In this document: piece after piece, positions 59,108 to 64,000 of the stretch
Position numbering within the stretch: the stretch's first letter is position 1
Layout: each line of letters opens with the position of its first letter
Position numbers and translations under genes: made by a program
The notes under the pieces: generated by a model
What the model was told of the DNA's origin: nothing
Seen by the model: only the letters and a program-made list of their open reading frames with translations
Databases searched by the model: none
Assembly: GCA_020698575.1 (NCBI GenBank)
Contig: CM036242.1
Coordinates: 16,535,124-16,599,123, forward strand
DNA length: 64,000 nt
Direction: 5' to 3'
From: Bostrychus sinensis
Taxonomy: Eukaryota; Chordata; Actinopteri; Gobiiformes; Eleotridae

Positions 59108-60310
59108 CAGACGGGCTGCTCAGGCATGTCCCATATGTTCTCATGTGAACATTTGTGTTGCAGTAGAAGTTCAAATGAGACACACTTGGACTGTGGACAC
59201 AGCACATACATGAACATGCGCAATCTTAGTTTGACACGTTTGTCTCTTTGTACTGTAAAGAACCGCTGCACAGTAAGTATCCTTGTACTCTTTTATCGTG
59301 AGTTGAGACTTCTCCAGACATTTTCCTGAATGTTAAAATATTCTTACCCAGGGGCGGACTGACTTATTCCTGTGATTAACACTTTTAGACAATAGCTAAC
59401 CGCTGCTGAGGTGGAGACCTGTCAGACTCGATTGAATCACTTCCCCCTTCTCCGTTTTCTTTGATCCGGGCATATCTCTGACCCAGTGTTCACTCTCCCA
59501 CAATGACATTCATCTCGCTCATGTATGGCACACACAAAGCGGCCGCTGAACATGGAAGTCTATCAGCATAGGCGCCACAACAAGGACCTGGGCTTTCAAC
59601 TCATTTGGCCTCCGATGCGTTCTAGCTTTCTATTTGGAACTGGAGGCCAAGGAATGCGTTGTGTGCTGCGTCTGTCCCCGCCTGTGTCAAAATAAAGGTC
59701 AGAGTCTGGATGGGGAGGCTAGTCTCCTCTTTATTCGGCCGCGGCTGAGGGAGAGGCCCAATAAATCTGGAGGGAATGTTGTCACCGGGGAGTCGGAAAG
59801 GTCACTCCCCACGGACAGGAGGAAGTGCTCAGACTCGCACTCATTAAAGCTTCTAAGCTGTGTTTTTTTTCTTCTCTTTTCCCCCTAAATGTCACTTTCA
59901 TACTTGGGTTAGCTGGCCGGCGAGCATGAGACTACCTTTAATTAGAAGTCCGATTATTCCCTGTTTACTTATGGGAGCTTTTAATCTGTCTGCGTTCATC
60001 AACTTTTAAATGTAATTCCTTGCCCTTATGGAAATTAGTTTTTGTCAGTGGAAAAAATTAAAATCACAAAATAAAAAGTTAAGTCTATGCAAGATGTAAC
60101 CAAACTCTTTAGACATGTATGCAACTTCATTTAAAACAGTGGAAAACCAGAAGCAGCTAGAGACAAGGGCACTGATGTAAAATATACGATTTAGTGCCCA
60201 GAACTGGAATCAAAATGATGATTTTTTTTTTTGACACACAAAGATCTCAATGGTAGGAAGAATCTTCTAAAACAAATACAAATAATTTAGTTCCCTACAA
60301 ATGAGTTAGT
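59108..60310. promoter_or_regulatory. Intron 3 block with a GC-richer candidate regulatory core (59400-60000)
   Basis: 59400-60000 is transposon-free with raised CpG content (AAAGCGGCCGCTGAAC, TTCGGCCGCGGCTGAGG, GTTGTCACCGGGGAGTCGG) and ATTA cores (CCTTTAATTAGAAGTC). The flanking parts show nothing. Enhancer function is speculative. Confidence 0.25.
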
Positions 60311-60540
60311 ATCTTCGGGTGGCAGAATTGGTAGAGATCCTCACCCACTAACCCAAAGGTTGGCGGGTTGATACCAACTCCCACCATTGCATATTGTCTC
60401 CTTGGGCAAGGCATCTAACCCTCCTGGCCCCCAGTGTCTGCGTACACTGGTGTATAAATGTTGTGTGTGAGTGTGAAAGGTTCCTTGATGTAAAGTGCTT
60501 TAGTACCCTTGGAGGTAGAAAAGCGTTATATATTTGAAGC
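60311..60540 (+). mobile_element. tRNA-derived SINE, near full length
   Basis: The A box TGGCAGAATTGG is at 60320-60331 and the B box GGTTGATACC at 60366-60375. The body is CTCCTTGGGCAAGGCATCTA and CCCCAGTGTCTGCGTACACT. The tail is AAAGTGCTTTAG...GTAGAAAAGCGTTATATATT, typical of this abundant fish SINE. It is in the opposite orientation to the copy at 60812. Confidence 0.85.
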
Positions 60541-60701
60541 CATTTGTCTTTGGTCCTATGGTACAAAATTATTTTAAAAAAATTCTTCAGACCAGATCCA
60601 TACCAAAAACTATTATTTTGTCACTTTATCTTGTTAACAGACCAACAAACCATTGCCAGCAACTTTTCTCTTCTTCAATGGATGCAATAAGTTTATACAC
60701 G

Positions 60702-60741
60702 ACAAAAAAAAAAAAATAAAATAAAAAATAAATAAATAAAA
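60702..60741. repeat. A-rich simple repeat (AAAT)n
   Basis: A run of A followed by AAATAAAATAAAAAATAAAT-type units. Confidence 0.9.
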
Positions 60742-60811
60742 TGCCTTATTTACAAATGCATATTGTTTTACTATATCCAATAATTCAATATTTTGTGCAT
60801 TGTCTAGACTT

Positions 60812-60928
60812 GGGCAGGGACTGCCCAGGGACACAACAACTGTATGCATTGTCAGTAGCAGGACTCAAACTGCCAACCTTTGAATCAGTGGGCATACGTC
60901 TCTACCACCTGAGCTACTGCCGCTCCCA
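60812..60928 (-). mobile_element. tRNA-derived SINE head and proximal body, minus strand
   Basis: The reverse complement reads GGGAGCGGCAGTAGCTCAGG, TGGTAGAGACGTATGCCCAC, AAAGGTTGGCAGTTTGAGTC and TTGTGTCCCTGGGCAG. This is the same family as 60311 and 11706. The tail is truncated. Confidence 0.82.
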
Positions 60929-62100
60929 ATACTTCACTTTGGGATTTTCTTTTTTTCCACTGGACTTCCATATGCAGTATCCGCCCGCTAACTCAAAGAT
61001 GAAACACTTTTATCAGAAGACACCTGCAGTCTCTGTAGTGTTTCTCCTGCTGCTTCCATACGCGTGTAAAAATAGAGCCATGATCTCCTAGGTGTAAATT
61101 AATGCTAAACCCTGATATACCGTGCTGTGACAAGCATCTTCCATCGCCACTTTAGGCTGTTAGGTTCTTCTTTTAGCCGGTGAAAGCTCTAAGTGGTTTG
61201 AAGCCCAAGGTTATCTCTGCATAATGCACTTGTGGGTTGACGGTGAAGAGAGTGAACTTGTGACCCGGCTGACTAGTGGTGTCGTCCTGTAGCTGTGAAT
61301 GGTACAGACAGGTGTCACTGGTCTCAACATCACTAACACAGCATCAACCTGAATGTTATGTAATGAAAATGAAAGTGAAAATAGCCCTGGCGCTGTAGAT
61401 TTGTGCGTGGATTGTACATCATTTTGAAATGCAGAGAAGCTGCTGTAGGAATTAATGAGCGATTCCTTCAGATGCTAACTCTTCCTGGAAACTCTTAGGG
61501 TGAGTATATGTAGCAGCAGGAATTTGAAATATCACTGTTAAGAATATGCACCATCGCCTAGTTTATCTTTTTGTAACAGAGTGAATTACTGATTAGCGGT
61601 AATACCCCTGCTAAGGCTTAAACTATTTCTGTCTGGCATTCAGGCTTTTTGGGTGTTTACTTCTGTGGCTTCACAGGTAAACACACCTCATGATTAATCA
61701 CCTTTTTATTCAGTCATGTAGAACTTTCATTTTGGCTTTTTTCCCCCCAAGAGTTCTGTATTTTGTTCCAATCACACTACAGTATCTGCATGAGAAACCT
61801 AATTGAATTTTTACCACTAATCAGCATCATTCATTAATGGAACTAGATTTATTAATAGTAGTAATGTAATTTGGCACAAGCACAACTATGATTACTATTT
61901 ACTCTGTTTATTCATCAGTAGAGGTTGATTTTACTTGACTGAAATCACATTAAAGCTTCACTACCCAATGTTATTTTTCATGATTAGACACACCCCTCCC
62001 CTCACATCAATATTATAGTTGCCCAAATAAATAAAATATAAAACTGGACCAACTTGTCAATACTAATACATGACATAAAACTTGATTATGTGATTTTTTT
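60929..62100. other. Intron 3, nothing identified
   Basis: AT-rich intron sequence without a recognised exon or element. Confidence 0.45.
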
Positions 62101-62104
62101 AATA

Positions 62105-62291
62105 CATTTTTTTTTTTTTTTTTTTTTGTAGATATTTTTAGGCCTTTTTTGACTTGACAGGAAATCAATGGGGCGAGGGAGCGGAAAGACATTCGGAAAA
62201 GTGTCAGAGTCCAGACTCAAACCCACGGCACCGAGGCAGGCTGTAGTTGCCCTGTATATGCGCCGCAGCTCGACTAACTGAGCTATGCCGC
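62105..62291 (-). mobile_element. tRNA-derived SINE with poly(A) tail, minus strand
   Basis: A poly(T) run on the + strand (62107-62127) is the tail. The reverse complement of 62200-62291 reads GCGGCATAGCTCAGTTAGTC, GAGCTGCGGCGCATATACAG and GCCGTGGGTTTGAGTCTGG, with clear A and B boxes. It is a different SINE family from the ones at 60311 and 60812. Confidence 0.75.
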
Positions 62292-62319
62292 AAAACTTAT
62301 TGAATAGATTTTTAAAACA

Positions 62320-62640
62320 TACTTTTACTCAAGTTAAGTGAGTAAAGTAAAATCATTTTGGACTACGGTGGCAAAGCAAGTAGGTCTTTTGCAATCACAG
62401 AGTCCTGCGTTTGAGCCAGGGTTGGGACAGTAGTAGTAGTAGTAGTGGTATAGCAGTAGTTTTTAGTTGTGCAATTGTAAAAGTAATTGGTGATTATATA
62501 CACTATACATACAGTTTTCTTTCACTTATTCTTAAGCAGTGATTTTTCTGAGTAATTTGCTTTTATGCTTGTATTATTTTGTAAAGGCAGTGCTTTTAAT
62601 TGAGGACAGATTTTGAGTACTTTTCCCACCACTTGTCCAG
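62320..62640. repeat. AGT trinucleotide array within an AAGTAC-type repeat
   Basis: (AGT)n at about 62429-62460 is preceded by TACTTTTACTCAAGTTAAGT and followed by TTTGAGTACTTTTCCCACCA. These flanks resemble, inverted, the CAGAGGTGGAAG...AAGTAAAAGTAC start of the repeat at 15613. Boundaries are approximate. Confidence 0.5.
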
Positions 62641-64000
62641 GCTTTACTTTGCTTCCTTTTTCAATTCTATTTTCTATTTTATGGTATTCTGTCTAAACTG
62701 GCTTAGGCAGGAATAAAATAAACACTTTCTCCAGCTGCCATTAATTCTTCAATGGTAGAGACCCTAATTAGAGTGTACCAGCATATGAAAATTGTTATTA
62801 ATAGTGTGGCTCTGCTATCAGGTAAATAAATTGCTTTAAACACATACTTTCCATTTAATGCATGTAAGGTTTATTTCTGTATTAGTAATAGCACAATACT
62901 TAGCTATGTTTGTCTTATGGTAACTCCGGTAGTGTGGTCTACCTCAAATATTTAACTGTAGTGGGAGTGATTGCGTGACTTCTGATCTTTGCAGAGATGC
63001 GTAGCGGTTGTTTACTTCTTGCCATCAGTTCTCTCTTAATTTAGCCCAGCTCTGGGGGAGGCTTCCACCCACACATAGGCTGTAGCCTCTGCCGTCCAGC
63101 GCTGTTCACTCCACTGTGCATCACGTAATACATATTCATTATCAAGACTAAATGCTACACATGTGCACACTGCCTTGTACTGCACTGTCCCTCCTCCAAT
63201 CTACCCTTATCCGGCTTGGATCTCACTACAGCTACTAGTGCCCACTCTGCTTTGTGTAGGTGTGTGCCTACGTTGGAGTTCGTTCAGTGGGAAGTTGAAT
63301 TGCGGATATGAAGGTTTCTAGTTCTCGGTGTCCTCCCACAGCCAGGCCTGGGCTTCCAGAGCACTGATGCTGAGGTGAAGGGTATTTGAGGATCTCCTTC
63401 TAACATTAGACCCTGTATTCAAATGCCTCCGCCATTTTCATACCTGAACTCCCGCAATGCACTGCTTGATATCGCTTCTAGCATAGAAGAAGATTGAAAA
63501 AAAGTGCTAGATAATGACTTGTTAAACTCACAGTTACTAAATTTAATGTTTTTACACTAATGCCATGGAGACAAACAAATCAGAATGTAACATAACATTT
63601 TATTTTTTATTTTTCTCTCATCTTTAATAAAATACTGTATTGTTTGGCTTTGCTATAGCTAGGATATGAGGTAACAAAAGTTTGGAACTCTTTAAAAGAG
63701 TTTAAAATGTGCATATCAGTGTATTAATCTTAAAAAAAGTGAAAGTGTCAGCTTATTTGGCTTTGGATAACAAGATCACGATTTATCACCACTTTCCTCT
63801 TTAATTCTATTGTATACATTTAGCAGAGGCATTGTTATTCTGTTAGTGTGCAAAAGAATGCATATTTAATCTCTTTAGAACTTGGCTCCAGTTAAATCAG
63901 CATTTTTCTTCTTGGCATTAGTCATTTTTTTTGCTATCATGTCTTCATATTTATTTATTTTTAGACCACCTTGGGCTGCATTTGTTGGTCTTTTCTGCTT
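62641..64000. other. Intron 3 to window end, nothing identified
   Basis: No fourth ntrk3 exon, no SINE and no transposon end recognised. The 63000-63450 part is somewhat more GC-rich. Confidence 0.45.

Larger units (their letters stand above)
49605..64000 (+). other. ntrk3: ntrk3 intron 3, 5' portion (continues beyond window)
   Basis: This starts with GTGAGT. No fourth LRR exon encoding the expected NLSSN-type repeat was seen up to the window end. It contains the hAT, Harbinger-like and SINE nests described separately. Confidence 0.85.

Noticed and set aside
49605..64000. Search for the fourth ntrk3 LRR exon
   Set aside because: No stretch with proper phase, acceptor and donor encoding an NLSSN-type repeat was seen; it is probably beyond the window.
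1..64000. Undescribed multi-gene system such as a defence island, biosynthetic cluster or CRISPR array
   Set aside because: The window is vertebrate intronic DNA with one gene and repeats; no operon, clustered novel genes or regular spacer array exists here.

Overview
This is vertebrate, almost certainly percomorph teleost, genomic DNA. It holds the 5' end of one large gene and nothing else that can be called a gene with confidence. On the + strand, three exons at 6272-6513, 44837-44911 and 49533-49604 splice in frame (phase 2, 2, 2) into the first ~129 residues of a neurotrophin receptor tyrosine kinase. The signal peptide, the N-terminal cysteine cluster of the leucine-rich-repeat (LRR) domain and the first LRRs match NTRK3 (TrkC, the neurotrophin-3 receptor) much better than NTRK1 or NTRK2. 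Later LRR, Ig, transmembrane and kinase exons must lie beyond base 64000. Which teleost paralogue (ntrk3a or ntrk3b) this is cannot be told from the window.

Layout: 1-5.9 kb is 5' flank, or an upstream intron if there are more distal 5'UTR exons, with transposon remnants. 5.93-7.1 kb is a CpG-rich block holding the probable 5'UTR and the ATG exon. 6.5-44.8 kb is intron 1 (38.3 kb), 44.9-49.5 kb intron 2 (4.6 kb), and 49.6-64 kb the start of intron 3 (at least 14.4 kb). The introns are AT-rich and full of decayed transposons: Tc1/mariner deletion derivatives, many non-autonomous hAT elements with readable 8-bp target duplications, one Harbinger-like element, a 5'-truncated L2 LINE, several tRNA-derived SINEs, and trinucleotide (TAC/GTA), CA and poly(A/T) tracts.

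The most informative structure is the nesting of these elements: hAT inside hAT (41277-43007), hAT inside Harbinger-like (53658-55749), hAT inside a SINE (57096-57700), L2 inside Tc1 (20628-22005), and a SINE inside a Tc1-like remnant (9990-10815). Each gives a relative insertion order. Several transposon-poor, more GC-rich intron stretches (about 12.46-13.05, 44.51-44.69, 49.78-50.00 and 59.4-60.0 kb) are reasonable candidates for conserved regulatory elements, but that is inference. Two intron ORFs on the minus strand (13708-14046, 38816-39097) read like protein but match nothing I recognise.

I see no prokaryotic operon, CRISPR array, rRNA, functional tRNA gene or novel multi-gene system. 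The interest here is gene structure, transposon history and a few strong inverted repeats.
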